64,000 bases of DNA from Streptomyces marianii (GTDB taxonomy: Bacteria; Actinomycetota; Actinomycetes; Streptomycetales; Streptomycetaceae). Location of the stretch: assembly GCF_005795905.1 (NCBI RefSeq), contig NZ_VAWE01000001.1, positions 6,313,001-6,377,000 on the forward strand, in the 5' to 3' direction. Under the pieces are notes generated by a model that worked only from the letters and a program-made list of their open reading frames with translations, was not told the origin of the DNA and did not search any database. Positions 25,753 to 35,408 of this stretch are shown one piece after another. A program made the position numbers and the translations under genes. Each line of letters opens with the position of its first letter. Position 1 is the first letter of the stretch.

Positions 25753-27129
25753 TCAGGCCGCGGCGGTACCGAGCAGCGCGGGTGCGAGTTCCGGCTGGAT
25801 GCCGAAGTCGCGCAGTACCGCGTGCGCCGCCCGGCGCCCCGAATACAGCGCGCCCTGGACGGTGCTCGTGTCCCGGTGGCCTCCGCAGACGTAGAGCCCG
25901 CAGAGCAGCCGCACCGGCCGGCGCAGGTCGTGGGGTACGGGCATGGCGGGGACGGCTTCCGGGTCGTGGTGCACGTCCAGCAGCTCCCAGTCGGCGGTGG
26001 ACGTCCCGTACAGCGTCGCGAGGTGGGCCCGGACCCTTTCGTCGAGCGCGGCGGGCGGATCGCCCAGCACGGCGGAGGTGACCAGCACGCGGCCCTCGGG
26101 CGCACGCGACGGGTCGACCTCGCTCATCACCGCCGTGTGCGCGACCGGACCGGAGCCGTCCGCGTCCAGCACCAGGGCCGGCTCGGCCAACGGCGTCGCA
26201 GGGGCGGTGTGGTGCACGACCGTCAGCGGGTGGAAGTCCGGCACCCGAAGCCCCGGGAGGAGCTCCGCCGCGGCCCGGGCTCCCGTCGCCACGAGCAGGG
26301 AGCGGCAGGTGAAGGTGCCGTGCTCCTCGGTGGTGACCGAGGAGATGGACGCCTCGGTGACCCGGGCACCGGTGAGCACGGTGCCCGGCGGCAGCGCGTC
26401 CGCGAGCAGTTCGGGAAGCCTGTCGGCGCCGCCCGTCGGCACACAGAGCCGACCGCGCGCGAAGCCGCGCAGCACGAGGTCGGTGCAGCGGCTGGAGGAG
26501 ACCAGCTCGGCGTCGTTCAACAGGGCGGCGAGCAGCGGCCGGAGGAAGCCGTGAACGGTCCGTGGGGGCAGACCGCGGCTGAACAGGGCCTCATGTGCGG
26601 GAAGTTCACGCCGGGCCAGCAGGCGCCGGGGCGGTGTCGCGGCGAGCCGTCCGAGCGCCGCCGCGAGCCGGGCCTGGTCGAAGGCGCCGCCGAGAGGTGT
26701 CCGGGGGGAGCTTGCCAGGGCGCGCGCCGCAGTCAGTGCGCCCCTCGCGCGCCGCGCGCCTCCCGTCCCGCGCATGCCGAGGACCTCTCCGGCGCGGTGG
26801 TGCCGGCCCTCGCTGTGCACGAGCACGCCGGGCGAGAACCGGCTCAGCGGGAGGCCGGCCAGGGCGGGGGTGCGGCGGAGTTCCGGATACGAGGTGCTGA
26901 GCAGCCGGACCGTCCGGTCGAGCCGGAACCCGTCCAGCTCCCCGGTGGCCGTCCGGCCCCCCACCTTGGGTCCGGCCTCCAGTACGACGACCGTGACTCC
27001 CGCACTGGTCAGCCGATGAGCCGCCGCGAGCCCGGCGATCCCGGCTCCGACGATGACGACGTCCGCGTGGCGTGCGCTGCTGAGCACGTGCCCTCCCCGA
27101 GGTCGGCGCGGCTGTGGTGGGGTGCTCAT
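25753..27129 (-). CDS. FAD-dependent amine oxidase/phytoene desaturase-like oxidoreductase
   Basis: About 458 residues. VVIVGAGIAGLAAAHRL followed by VVLEAGPKVGGRT is the dinucleotide-binding motif of the flavin amine oxidase/carotene desaturase superfamily, and the C-terminal GLYVCGGHRDTSTVQGALYSGRRAA is the second FAD contact. The start is uncertain: ATG at 27129 or GTG at 27087, the latter with GGGAGGG very close upstream. Substrate unknown; no carotenoid genes are nearby. The adjacent gene behind it is a tandem SDR in opposite context, so it is probably monocistronic. Confidence 0.82.
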   Translation of the reverse strand: MSTPPQPRRPRGGHVLSSARHADVVIVGAGIAGLAAAHRLTSAGVTVVVLEAGPKVGGRTATGELDGFRLDRTVRLLSTSYPELRRTPALAGLPLSRFSPGVLVHSEGRHHRAGEVLGMRGTGGARRARGALTAARALASSPRTPLGGAFDQARLAAALGRLAATPPRRLLARRELPAHEALFSRGLPPRTVHGFLRPLLAALLNDAELVSSSRCTDLVLRGFARGRLCVPTGGADRLPELLADALPPGTVLTGARVTEASISSVTTEEHGTFTCRSLLVATGARAAAELLPGLRVPDFHPLTVVHHTAPATPLAEPALVLDADGSGPVAHTAVMSEVDPSRAPEGRVLVTSAVLGDPPAALDERVRAHLATLYGTSTADWELLDVHHDPEAVPAMPVPHDLRRPVRLLCGLYVCGGHRDTSTVQGALYSGRRAAHAVLRDFGIQPELAPALLGTAAA

Positions 27130-27451
27130 GCCCCCAACCGGCTGGCGGAATGCCGAAGTTCGGAACGAGGGTAGAAACCCGGCCGCGGGAATCCACGCGC
27201 GCGCGGCGGGCGCCCGGGAGCACGGGGTCGCACGGCCGTGGGACCGTCCTCGGGCCGGCGCGCACGCTGGGGCGTGCGGAGCGCACCACCGTCCTCGCGC
27301 GGAACCGCCGGGCGTGAAAGGCAGCGCCCCGGGGTGCCCGCGCCGGGACACGCACCGCCCACGGCGAGGGCCGCTCAGGAGCCCCCGGCGGAGCCCCCTC
27401 GGGCCGTCGGTCCCCGGCGCCGCCGGTCCGTCGGGCCTGCCCGTGTCCGTG
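27130..27451. other. intergenic, no gene seen
   Basis: 322 bases upstream of the flavoprotein gene and downstream of the TIGR01777 gene. High G+C, no clear hairpin. Confidence 0.3.
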
Positions 27452-28351
27452 TCAGGCGAGCGCCGCGCGGATCGCCTCGTCGATGGACGGATGGGAGAAG
27501 GCGAAGCCGGAGTCGAGGAGCTTCCTCGGCACGACCCGCTGGCTGCCGAGGACGTCCTCCGCGAACTCGCCGAGATACACCCGCAGGGCGACCGGCGGCA
27601 CCGTGAGCAGGGTCGGACGGTGGAGCACACGGCCCATCGCCGCCGTCACCTCGCGATTGGTCAGCGGATCCGGAGCGGTCAGATTGACCGGGCCCGACAG
27701 CGTGTCCGTGTCCACGATGTGGCGCAGCGCCGCGACCTCGTCCTGCAGGGAGATGAAGCTCCAGAACTGGCGGCCGCTGCCCAGCCGCCCGCCCAGGCCC
27801 GCCCGGAACACCGGGAAGAGCCTTCCCCACGCACCGCCCTCACGCGCCACCACCAGTCCCGTGCGGGCGAACGCCACCCGGACGCCCGCCTCCTCGGCCG
27901 GTGCCGCCGCGGCCTCCCACTCCTCGCAGACACCGGGCAGGAAGCCCGCGCCGGGGGGCGCGTTCTCGTCGACCGCGCGGTCGCCCGTGTCGCCGTAGTA
28001 CCCGATCGCCGAGCCGCACACCAGCACTCGCGGCGGCTCCTCCAGTGACGCCAGCGCCTCCGCGAGTGCGGCCGTGCCGAGCACCCGGCTGTCCCGGATC
28101 TCCTTCTTGTACGCCTCGCTCCAGCGCCGGTCGCCCACGCCGGCGCCCGCGAGATGGACGACCGCCTCGCAGCCGACGAGCCCCGCCGCGTCCACGTACT
28201 GCCGAGCCGGGTCCCACCGGACCTCGTCCGCGGCCCGAGGCGCCCGTCTGACGAGCCGCACCACCTCGTGCCCACCCGCGCCTTCGGCTCGCAGGGAACG
28301 CACCAGTGCCGAACCGATCAGACCGCCCGCGCCCGTCACAGCAATACGCAT
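27452..28351 (-). CDS. TIGR01777-family SDR (epimerase-like)
   Basis: 299 residues. ITGAGGLIG-type Rossmann start (VTGAGGLIGSALVRSL), VVHLAGAGVGDRRW, SAIGYYGD and the C-terminal DUF1731-like part (TVPPVALRVYLGEF, DSGFAFSHPSIDEAIRAAL) identify the YfcH/SulA-like TIGR01777 family. It is NAD(P)-binding with unknown substrate. Divergent from the GNAT gene, with 34 bases between the starts. Confidence 0.92.
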   Translation of the reverse strand: MRIAVTGAGGLIGSALVRSLRAEGAGGHEVVRLVRRAPRAADEVRWDPARQYVDAAGLVGCEAVVHLAGAGVGDRRWSEAYKKEIRDSRVLGTAALAEALASLEEPPRVLVCGSAIGYYGDTGDRAVDENAPPGAGFLPGVCEEWEAAAAPAEEAGVRVAFARTGLVVAREGGAWGRLFPVFRAGLGGRLGSGRQFWSFISLQDEVAALRHIVDTDTLSGPVNLTAPDPLTNREVTAAMGRVLHRPTLLTVPPVALRVYLGEFAEDVLGSQRVVPRKLLDSGFAFSHPSIDEAIRAALA

Positions 28352-28385
28352 GCGTCACATCCTGCCCCATGACACAGTGACCGCC

Positions 28386-28913
28386 ATGTCCGAACCCGGC
28401 ACGCCCTTCGTCATACGCCCGGCACAGGGAACCGACGACACCGCCCTCGCCGAACTCGACCGCGCCACCTGGTCGACGCTGCACGCCGTCCAGCCGCGCC
28501 CGGTCCCCCCGTACCGGCCGTTCTTCGACGAAGCCCACCCGCCGGAGCAGCACCTGGTCGCCGAACCCGTGACCGAAGGAGCGGTCGGTGACGGAAGAAT
28601 CGCCGGGTACATCCGTGTCTGCGCCCCCACGCCGCTCTCCTGCAACCAGCACGTACGCCAGATCCAGGGCCTCGCGGTGGCCGACTGGGCGCGCGGACTG
28701 GGCGTCGCGCGGGCGCTGCTCCGCGCCGCCGGTGACGCCGCACGCCGGGAGGGCGCGGTCCGCCTCACCCTGCGGGTGCTCGGGCACAACACCCCGGCCC
28801 GCCGGCTCTACGAGTCGGAGGGCTACACCGTCGAGGGAGTCCTGCCCGGCGAGTTCTTCCTCGCCGGGCGGTACGTCGACGACGTGCTCATGGGGTGCCC
28901 GCTCACCGGGTAG
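28386..28913 (+). CDS. GNAT-family N-acetyltransferase
   Basis: 175 residues. The acetyl-CoA loop is ADWARGLGVARALLRAA (Q/R-x-x-G-x-G/A pattern) and the C-terminal strand-helix RVLGHNTPARRLYESEGY is typical of GNATs. Substrate unknown. A start 36 bases upstream (28350) is possible, but the chosen ATG fits the family better. Its last 11 bases overlap the convergent TetR gene. Confidence 0.88.
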   Translation: MSEPGTPFVIRPAQGTDDTALAELDRATWSTLHAVQPRPVPPYRPFFDEAHPPEQHLVAEPVTEGAVGDGRIAGYIRVCAPTPLSCNQHVRQIQGLAVADWARGLGVARALLRAAGDAARREGAVRLTLRVLGHNTPARRLYESEGYTVEGVLPGEFFLAGRYVDDVLMGCPLTG

Positions 28914-29571
28914 CCCGGGTCGCGGGGGCCAACGGGCGGAGCCCGCCGGACAGTTCGCGCAGACACCGCACCGCCGGGTCGGCCGGCGACCCGGTATCGC
29001 CCGCCGCCCCGGGCGGCGCGTCCGACGCGGCCCAGACCTCCAGTCCGATCCGCAGCGCGTCCACGGCGACCGCCGCCGCGAGCCGCAGTTCCAAGGGGTC
29101 GGCGTCCGGCCCGGCCAGCCCGGCGAGCACCGGTACCAGGCGTTCCTCCGACTCCTGGTTCACCCGGTACCAGACAGCCCGCAGCGCCGGATCCCGTACC
29201 GCCGCGCGCAGCAGCGCCCGGGTACGGCGCAGCCCCTCGGCCGATCCTCCCTCCGGCACCGACAGCGCCGCGGCGAGCGTCCGCTCCAGGACCTCGGGCA
29301 GCGGGGTGCCCGGGCCGGCGGCCGCGAGGAGCGCCCGCCAGCGCTCGGCGGCCATGGCGAGCAACGGCCCGGCGGCGTCCTGTTTGTTGCGGAAGTACCG
29401 GTAGAACGTGCGCAGGGCCACCCCGGCCCGCTCCGCGATCTCCTCGGCCGACGTGGCATTCGGGCCGCGCTCCGTGAACAGTTCCGCGGCGGCGCGGGCG
29501 ATCTCCAGCCGGGTCGCGGCCTTGCGGCGCTCGGTCAGCGGCCGGCGAGGTGACGGCGGCTTGGTGCTCAC
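28903..29571 (-). CDS. TetR-family transcriptional regulator
   Basis: 222 residues. The N-terminal helix-turn-helix (about 18-64) reads ATRLEIARAAAELFTERGPNATSAEEIAERAGVALRTFYRYF in two parts around the recognition helix, ending in the RTFYRYFRNK signature. The C-terminal ligand domain is Ala/Leu-rich and not diagnostic. It ends tail to tail with the GNAT gene. Target unknown; autoregulation is usual for the family. Confidence 0.92.
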   Translation of the reverse strand: MSTKPPSPRRPLTERRKAATRLEIARAAAELFTERGPNATSAEEIAERAGVALRTFYRYFRNKQDAAGPLLAMAAERWRALLAAAGPGTPLPEVLERTLAAALSVPEGGSAEGLRRTRALLRAAVRDPALRAVWYRVNQESEERLVPVLAGLAGPDADPLELRLAAAVAVDALRIGLEVWAASDAPPGAAGDTGSPADPAVRCLRELSGGLRPLAPATRATR

Positions 29572-29716
29572 CGGACGAAGGGTACGCCCGCCGGCAGCAG
29601 ACGGGACCGACCGTACGTCAGGTCCGGAGCGTCACCCGTCCGGCGCCGTACGCTCTCCGTCCGTGCACGCTCGCGGAGCGTTTCGCGCTCCGGCGCGCGC
29701 CTGGACGGGGGCACTG

Positions 29717-29736
29717 GGGCGTGTTTCGAGAGTCCC
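29717..29736. mobile_element. solitary MITE-like terminus
   Basis: GGGCGTGTTTCGAGAGTCCC matches 18 of 20 bases of the right end (complement) of the element at 10212-10273. No partner end was found within the following 70 bases. It may be a decayed relic. Confidence 0.4.
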
Positions 29737-29787
29737 GTCCGGGCGGGGCGGACGGCGCTGCTTCCGCGACGTCACAGGGAAATACAC

Positions 29788-30306
29788 CTAGGACCCGAAG
29801 CGTTCCCACAGCGCCGGGAACCGCTCCGCGAGCACCCGGTCGTTCTCGAGGTCGAACGGGGTGCCCTCCGGTTCCGCGGACTGCGCGGGGATCCCCAGAT
29901 CGGGTGCGGCCGTTCCGGTGAGCTGCTCGTAGGCCTCGTCGGCCGCGTACCCCAGCTCCTCACCGTCTCCGTCGATCTCCTCGTCGAAGTCGTCCAGAAG
30001 TTCGGCGAGGGAGTCCGGGTCGTGCACGGCGCCCTCGAAGACCTCCCGGCCCTGGCCGATCAGCCAGCAGCGGAAGTAGTCGAACGCGTCGTCGCTCGCC
30101 CCGTCCAGCAGCACGGTGGCCGCCCCCCACAGATCCCAGCGGTACGCACGGTTGTAGCGGGACTCGAAGTGCCGTGCGAAGTCCACGACGGAGTCGGGGT
30201 CGAGCTGCAGCAGCCGCTCGACGAGCAGGTCGGCGTGGTCCTCGGGGTCGCCCTCGGCGGCCTCGCGCGTGCTGTCGACGATCTCCCAGAACTCCGTCTC
30301 GTCCAT
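29788..30306 (-). CDS. DUF4240-domain protein
   Basis: 172 residues beginning MDETEFWEIVDSTREAAEGD, the typical DUF4240 start, with a WDLWGAATVLLDGASDDAFDYFRCWLIGQG core. An acidic C-terminal part follows. The domain is widespread in Streptomyces and of unknown function; WGR/SMI1-like roles have been suggested for relatives but are not shown. Divergent from the SDR at 30538. Confidence 0.9.
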   Translation of the reverse strand: MDETEFWEIVDSTREAAEGDPEDHADLLVERLLQLDPDSVVDFARHFESRYNRAYRWDLWGAATVLLDGASDDAFDYFRCWLIGQGREVFEGAVHDPDSLAELLDDFDEEIDGDGEELGYAADEAYEQLTGTAAPDLGIPAQSAEPEGTPFDLENDRVLAERFPALWERFGS

Positions 30307-30449
30307 CACGGGACAAGCATCGGGGCTCGCGGGGGGCCGCGCACGTGGAGCGGCCGAAATACAGCCCCTCGGAAATCGGCCGGGACATGCGGCCGGACCA
30401 CGGCCCGGGAGGCGGCCGGGCCGCGTCCGTGACACGGACCGGAAGGCGG

Positions 30450-30501
30450 CCGGGAAACGCCGTCGGGAAACGCGGTCGGGAATCGCGGTCGGGAAATGCG
30501 G
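30450..30501. repeat. four iteron-like 13-bp direct repeats
   Basis: Units at 30450, 30463, 30476 and 30489 share (T/C)CGGGAA(A/T)(C/T)GC(G/C)G. They lie 37-88 bases before the SDR start, between divergent genes, and could be an operator array. Confidence 0.6.
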
Positions 30502-30537
30502 ACGGAGGATGTCGGAATTCCGTGCGAGCGTCGCAGC

Positions 30538-31458
30538 ATGACGACCGAAACAGCACTGCAGGGGAAGATCGTGCTCGTCGCGGGCGCGACACGGGGCGCG
30601 GGCCGGGCCATCGCCGTACAACTGGGCGCGGCGGGCGCCACCGTCTATGTCACCGGACGCACCACGAGGGAGCGCGTCAGCGAGGTCGGCCGGCCGACCG
30701 AGACCATCGAGGAGACGGCCGAACTGGTCACGGCGGCGGGCGGCCTGGGCGTCGCGGTCCCCACCGACCACCTCGACGCGGCCGCGGTCCGCGCGCTCGT
30801 CGCCCGCGTCGACGAGGAGCACGGCCGGCTGGACGTCCTCGTCAACGACGTCTGGGGCGGCGAACACCTCGTCGTCTGGGACACCAAGATGTGGGAGACC
30901 GACCTCGACCGCGGACTGCGCATGCTGGAACTGGGCGTCCGCAGCCACATCATCACCAGCAGCTGCGCCCTGCCCCTGCTCGCGCGCAGGCCCGGCGGGC
31001 TCGTCGTCGAGGTCACCGACGGCACGGCGGAGACCAACCGCCGCTTCCGTGAGAACTTCTACTACGACCTCGCCAAGAACGCCCCGATCCGTATGGCGTT
31101 CACCCTCGGCGAGGATCTGAAGGACACCGGCTGCACCGCGGTGTGCGTGACGCCGGGCTATCTGCGCTCCGAGCAGATGCTGGAGGCCTTCGGGGTCCGT
31201 GAGGACAACTGGCGGGACGCGGTCGCCCACCAGCCCCACTTCGCCGTCGCCGAGTCGCCGGTGTACGTCGGCCGCGCCGTCGCCGCCCTCGCCGCCGACC
31301 CGGACCGGGCCCGCTGGAACGGCCGGTCGCTCTCCAGCGGACAGCTGGCCCGGGAGTACGGCTTCACGGACACCGACGGGAGCCGGCCGGACGCCTGGGC
31401 GTACTTCGAGGACGTCGTGTACGGGGGCAAGGAGGGGACGGCGGAGGACTACCGCTGA
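30538..31458 (+). CDS. short-chain dehydrogenase/reductase (SDR)
   Basis: 306 residues. The NAD(P) motif is VAGATRGAGRAIA (TGxxxGxG class), the active-site pair is Tyr and Lys in YYDLAKNA, and VTPGYLRSEQ follows as in many classical SDRs. Length is slightly above the classical 250 because of an added C-terminal segment (YGFTDTDGSRPDAWAYFEDV). Substrate unknown. Its 3' end overlaps the convergent WYL regulator by 10 bases. Confidence 0.9.
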   Translation: MTTETALQGKIVLVAGATRGAGRAIAVQLGAAGATVYVTGRTTRERVSEVGRPTETIEETAELVTAAGGLGVAVPTDHLDAAAVRALVARVDEEHGRLDVLVNDVWGGEHLVVWDTKMWETDLDRGLRMLELGVRSHIITSSCALPLLARRPGGLVVEVTDGTAETNRRFRENFYYDLAKNAPIRMAFTLGEDLKDTGCTAVCVTPGYLRSEQMLEAFGVREDNWRDAVAHQPHFAVAESPVYVGRAVAALAADPDRARWNGRSLSSGQLAREYGFTDTDGSRPDAWAYFEDVVYGGKEGTAEDYR

Positions 31459-32444
31459 GCCGCGGTCCCGGCGGGCGGGCCCCCGTAGAGGGCGTGCATG
31501 CCGGCCGCGGCCTCCGCGAACCTCTCGCGGAGGCCTTCCGGGCCCAGTACCTCCGACTCCGGTCCGAGCGACAGGAGCTGGGCGAACGCCACCACCTCGG
31601 ACTCCACCGGCAGCGTGATCGTGCGCCACCCCCGGTCGTCCGCCGGGCCCGCCGCCGCCAGCGCCTCCTCGGCGGCGGCCCGGTCCGTGACGTGGGGCAG
31701 CCGGCGGGCCGCCTCCGGGGACAGCCGCAGCACCACCTCGGCCCGCAGGATCGACCGGGCGAACTGCGCGGCGCGCTCCTCCCAGAAAGCGGGCAGATCG
31801 AAGGACGCGTCCCGCTCGAAGCGCTCGGCGGTCAGGGAGACGGCCGTGAACCGGTCGATGCGGTAGACGCGGAACGACGTGCCGTCGGCGAGGGCGCACA
31901 GGTACCAGACCCCGGCCTTCAGCACGAGGCCGTACGGCTCCAGCCGGCGCTCGGCGTCCCGGTAGCGGGCCGTCACCACCAGGTCGTCCCACACGGCCTC
32001 GGCGACCACCGGCAGCAGGTCCGGGGTCTGCGGCTCCTGGTACCAGCCGGGCGCGTCCAGATGGAACCGCTGCGCCGCGGAGCGTGAGGCGTCCCGCAGC
32101 GCCGGGATCAGCGCGGCGGAGACCTTGAGTCGCGCGGCGGAGGCCGCGTCCTCCAGTCCCATCTCGCGCAGCGCCCCGGGCACCCCGGACAGGAACAGCG
32201 CCTCGGCCTCGCTCCTGGCCAGCCCGGTCAGCCGGGTCCGGTACCCGCCGACGAGCCGGTACCCCCCTGCCCTCCCGCGGTCCGCGTACACCGGGACCCC
32301 CGCCTCCGACAGTGCGAGCGCGTCCCGGGTGACGGTCCGCTCGGAGACCTCCAGCTCCCGGGCGAGCTCGGCGGCGGTCATGGAGGGGCGGGACTGGAGC
32401 AGCAGGACCATCTTGATGAGCCGGGCAGCGCGCATGGTGGCCAT
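31449..32444 (-). CDS. YafY-type helix-turn-helix/WYL regulator
   Basis: 331 residues. An N-terminal DeoR-like helix-turn-helix (RLIKMVLLLQSRPSMTAAEL, then LEVSERTVTRDALALSEAGV) precedes a WYL domain with the RLEPYGLVLKAGVWYLCAL and FRVYRIDRFTAV strands, and a WCX-like C-terminus. Such proteins bind ligands or nucleic acid through WYL and often repress the neighbour. The convergent SDR is the nearest candidate partner. The ATG at 32444 (MATMRAAR) is preferred to the long upstream frame. Confidence 0.9.
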   Translation of the reverse strand: MATMRAARLIKMVLLLQSRPSMTAAELARELEVSERTVTRDALALSEAGVPVYADRGRAGGYRLVGGYRTRLTGLARSEAEALFLSGVPGALREMGLEDAASAARLKVSAALIPALRDASRSAAQRFHLDAPGWYQEPQTPDLLPVVAEAVWDDLVVTARYRDAERRLEPYGLVLKAGVWYLCALADGTSFRVYRIDRFTAVSLTAERFERDASFDLPAFWEERAAQFARSILRAEVVLRLSPEAARRLPHVTDRAAAEEALAAAGPADDRGWRTITLPVESEVVAFAQLLSLGPESEVLGPEGLRERFAEAAAGMHALYGGPPAGTAAQR

Positions 32445-32591
32445 TGTCGCGTCCCGTACGGACGGGGACCGTCGTCCGGGCCGCCGGAGCGGAACGCGGA
32501 CGCCCCCGCGGCCCGAGGGGGCTGCGGGGGCTGCGGGGGCGTCCGGGAGGGCCGGTGCCGCGTCAGGCAAGGTTCACCCCGTCGCGACGCC

Positions 32592-32685
32592 CGGCACGGC
32601 GACTCGCGGCGTTGCCGAATCAACCGAGTAGGCCCACCACGAGGTCGATCCGGCGCCTTGCGACGTACCGCACCGGCCGCCGCTC
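32592..32685. repeat. dispersed 94-bp noncoding repeat, copy B
   Basis: Ungapped match to 10313-10406 (69 of 94). It is bracketed by an imperfect inverted repeat, GGCAAGGTT at about 32567 and its complement AACCTTGCC at about 32698, which may be its ends. The inner part 32693-32707 also forms a small GGGCAA/TTGCCC hairpin after aceE. Confidence 0.6.
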
Positions 32686-32723
32686 CTTGACGGGCAAACC
32701 TTGCCCGCCCCGGCACCGGGGGC

Positions 32724-35408
32724 TCAGAAGCCGTAGCGCTCGCGGGCGTCCTTGACCGCGGACGCGGGGACCTCCCCGCGCCGCGCGAGCTGCGCCAGCG
32801 CGGCGACCACGATCGACTGCGCGTCCACACCGAAGTGGCGGCGCGCCGCCTCACGGGTGTCCGACAGACCGAAGCCGTCCGCTCCCAGCGACGACCAGTC
32901 CTGCTCCACCCACTGGGCGATCTGGTCCGGCACCTGCCGCATGTAGTCGCTCACCGCGAGCACCGGACCCTCGGCGCCCTCCAGAGCCTGGCGCACGTAC
33001 GGGATCCGGGACTCGCCGCGCAGCAGCGCCTCGTCCGCCTCCAGGGCGTCGCGCCGCAGCTCGGTCCAGGACGTCGCCGACCACACGTCCGCCGTGACGC
33101 CCCACTCGGCGGCCAGCAGACGCTGCGCCTCCAGCGCCCAGTGGATCGCCGTGCCCGACGCGAGCAGCTGGATGCGCGGGTCGTCCGCCGCGCCCTCGCC
33201 CTCCCTGAAGCGGTACAGGCCGCGGACGATGCCCTCGTCGACGCCCTCCGGCTTCGCGGGCTGCGGCATCGGCTCGTTGTAGACCGTCAGGTAGTAGAAG
33301 ACGTCCGGGTCCTCGTCCGGGCGGGCCTCGCCGAACATCCGGCGCAGACCGTCCTTGACGATGGCCGCGACCTCGTAGGCGAACGCCGGGTCGTACGTGA
33401 GCGCCGCCGGGTTCGTCGCCGCGATCACCGGCGAGTGGCCGTCCGCGTGCTGCAGGCCCTCGCCCGTCAGGGTCGTACGGCCTGCCGTGGCGCCGACGAG
33501 GAAGCCCTTGCCGAGCTGGTCGGCGAGCTGCCACATCTGGTCGGCGGTCCGCTGCCAGCCGAACATCGAGTAGAAGATGTAGAAGGGGATCATCGTCTCG
33601 CCGTGCGTCGCGTACGACGACGCGGCGGCGATGAAGTCCGCCATCGAACCGGCCTCGGTGATGCCCTCGTTGAGGATCTGGCCGTTCTTCGCCTCGCGGT
33701 AGTACATGAGCTGGTCGCGGTCGACCGGCTCGTACGTCTGGCCCTTCGGCGAGTAGATGCCGAGTGACGGGAACAGCGACTCCATACCGAAGGTACGGGC
33801 CTCGTCCGGGACGATCGGGACCCAGCGCCTGCCGGTCTCCTTGTCGCGGATCAGGTCCTTGACCAGGCGGACGAACGCCATGGTCGTCGCCACCGACTGG
33901 TTGCCGGAGCCCTTGTCGAAGGCGGCGAAGGCCTTCTCGGCGGGCGCGGGCAGCGGGGCGACCGGGTGGACGCGGCGGGCCGGGGCCGGTCCGCCGAGGG
34001 CCGCGCGGCGCTCCTGGAGGTAGCGGACCTCGGGGGAGTCCGCACCGGGGTGGCCGTAGGGCACCTGTCCGTCGGTGAAGTCGCCGTCCCTGATCGGCAG
34101 GTCGAGCAGGTCCCGCATGGCCTTGAACTCGTCCGCCGTCAGCTTCTTCATCTGGTGGTTGGCGTTCTTGGACGCGAAGCCCTCGCCGAGCGTGTAGCCC
34201 TTGACCGTCTGGGCCAGGATCACCGTCGGGGCGCCCTTGAACTCCAGCGCGGCCTTGTACGCGGCGTACACCTTGCGCGGCTCGTGTCCACCGCGCGAGA
34301 GGTGGAAGCACTCCAGGATCCTGTCGTCCGAGAGCAGCTTCGCCATCTCGACGAGCGCGGGGTCCTTGCCGAAGAAGTCCTCGCGGATGTAGGCGGCGTC
34401 GCGCGTCTGGTACGTCTGGACCTGTGCGTCCGGGACCTCGCGCAGCCGGCGGACCAGGGCGCCCGTGGTGTCGAGCTGGAACAGCTCGTCCCAGGCGTTG
34501 CCCCAGAGCGTCTTCACGACGTTCCAGCCGGCACCGCGGAACTGGGCCTCCAGCTCCTGCACGATCTTGAAGTTGGCGCGGACCGGCCCGTCGAGGCGCT
34601 GGAGATTGCAGTTGATCACGAAGGTCAGGTTGTCCAGACCCTCACGGCTGGCCAGGGCGAGCGCCGCGGTCGACTCGGGCTCGTCCATCTCGCCGTCGCC
34701 GAGGAACGCCCAGACGTGCGAAGCGGAGACGTCCTTGATGCCGCGGTTGGTCAGATAGCGGTTGAAGCGCGCCTGGTAGATCGCCGACAACGGGCCGAGG
34801 CCCATGGAGACCGTCGGAAACTCCCACAGCCAGGGCAGTCGGCGCGGGTGCGGGTAGGACGGCAGGCCGCTGCCGCCCGCCTCCTGGCGGAAGTTGTCGA
34901 GGTGCGCCTCGGTGAGACGCCCGTCGAGGAAGGCGCGGGCGTAGATGCCGGGGGAGGCGTGGCCCTGGATGTAGAGCTGGTCGCCGGAGCCGTCCTGCTC
35001 CTTGCCGCGGAAGAAGTGGTTGAAGCCGGTCTCGTAGAGCCAGGCTGCGGAGGCGAAGGTGGCGATGTGGCCGCCGACGCCGTGCTTGGCGCCGCGGGTC
35101 ACCATCGCGGCGGCGTTCCACCGGTTCCAGGCGGTGATCCGGCGCTCCATCTCCTCGTCACCGGCCGGGACGGGCTCGGCGGCGGTGGGGATGGTGTTGA
35201 CGTGGTCCGTCTCCAGAAGCTTGGGCAGGTCGAGCCCCTCGACGCCCTCGGCGTGCTGGAGGGTGCGGCGCATCAGGTACGCGGCGCGATGGGGGCCGGC
35301 GGCCTTGGTGACGGCGTCCAGGGAGGCCGCCCATTCGGCGGTCTCCTCGGTGTCACGGTCCGGGAGCTGGTCGAGCTCGCTCGGAAGCATGGCTACGGGG
35401 TCGGTCAT
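32724..35408 (-). CDS. aceE: pyruvate dehydrogenase E1 component, homodimeric type
   Basis: 894 residues, the length of single-chain E1p. It decarboxylates pyruvate with thiamine diphosphate and passes acetyl to a lipoyl group on E2. The cofactor motif is [10 protein letters not shown] followed about 25 residues later by [46 protein letters not shown] and [13 protein letters not shown] are family landmarks. The start is ATG 35408 with GGAAGG upstream; the open frame beyond it is noncoding. Between it and the GntR gene lies a 7-1-7 palindrome. In S. coelicolor, as I recall, the same order aceE-gntR-sucB-lpd holds. Confidence 0.97.
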   Translation of the reverse strand: MTDPVAMLPSELDQLPDRDTEETAEWAASLDAVTKAAGPHRAAYLMRRTLQHAEGVEGLDLPKLLETDHVNTIPTAAEPVPAGDEEMERRITAWNRWNAAAMVTRGAKHGVGGHIATFASAAWLYETGFNHFFRGKEQDGSGDQLYIQGHASPGIYARAFLDGRLTEAHLDNFRQEAGGSGLPSYPHPRRLPWLWEFPTVSMGLGPLSAIYQARFNRYLTNRGIKDVSASHVWAFLGDGEMDEPESTAALALASREGLDNLTFVINCNLQRLDGPVRANFKIVQELEAQFRGAGWNVVKTLWGNAWDELFQLDTTGALVRRLREVPDAQVQTYQTRDAAYIREDFFGKDPALVEMAKLLSDDRILECFHLSRGGHEPRKVYAAYKAALEFKGAPTVILAQTVKGYTLGEGFASKNANHQMKKLTADEFKAMRDLLDLPIRDGDFTDGQVPYGHPGADSPEVRYLQERRAALGGPAPARRVHPVAPLPAPAEKAFAAFDKGSGNQSVATTMAFVRLVKDLIRDKETGRRWVPIVPDEARTFGMESLFPSLGIYSPKGQTYEPVDRDQLMYYREAKNGQILNEGITEAGSMADFIAAASSYATHGETMIPFYIFYSMFGWQRTADQMWQLADQLGKGFLVGATAGRTTLTGEGLQHADGHSPVIAATNPAALTYDPAFAYEVAAIVKDGLRRMFGEARPDEDPDVFYYLTVYNEPMPQPAKPEGVDEGIVRGLYRFREGEGAADDPRIQLLASGTAIHWALEAQRLLAAEWGVTADVWSATSWTELRRDALEADEALLRGESRIPYVRQALEGAEGPVLAVSDYMRQVPDQIAQWVEQDWSSLGADGFGLSDTREAARRHFGVDAQSIVVAALAQLARRGEVPASAVKDARERYGF

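Noticed and set aside
25753..27129. Carotenoid biosynthesis gene
   Set aside because: Only the generic FAD fold is shared with phytoene desaturases; no crtB/crtE or related genes lie nearby.
23743..27174. 1143-residue plus-strand frame
   Set aside because: It crosses lipB, the NsdA-like gene and the flavoprotein gene in the wrong frames; Arg/Pro/Gly-rich composition typical of high-G+C shadows.
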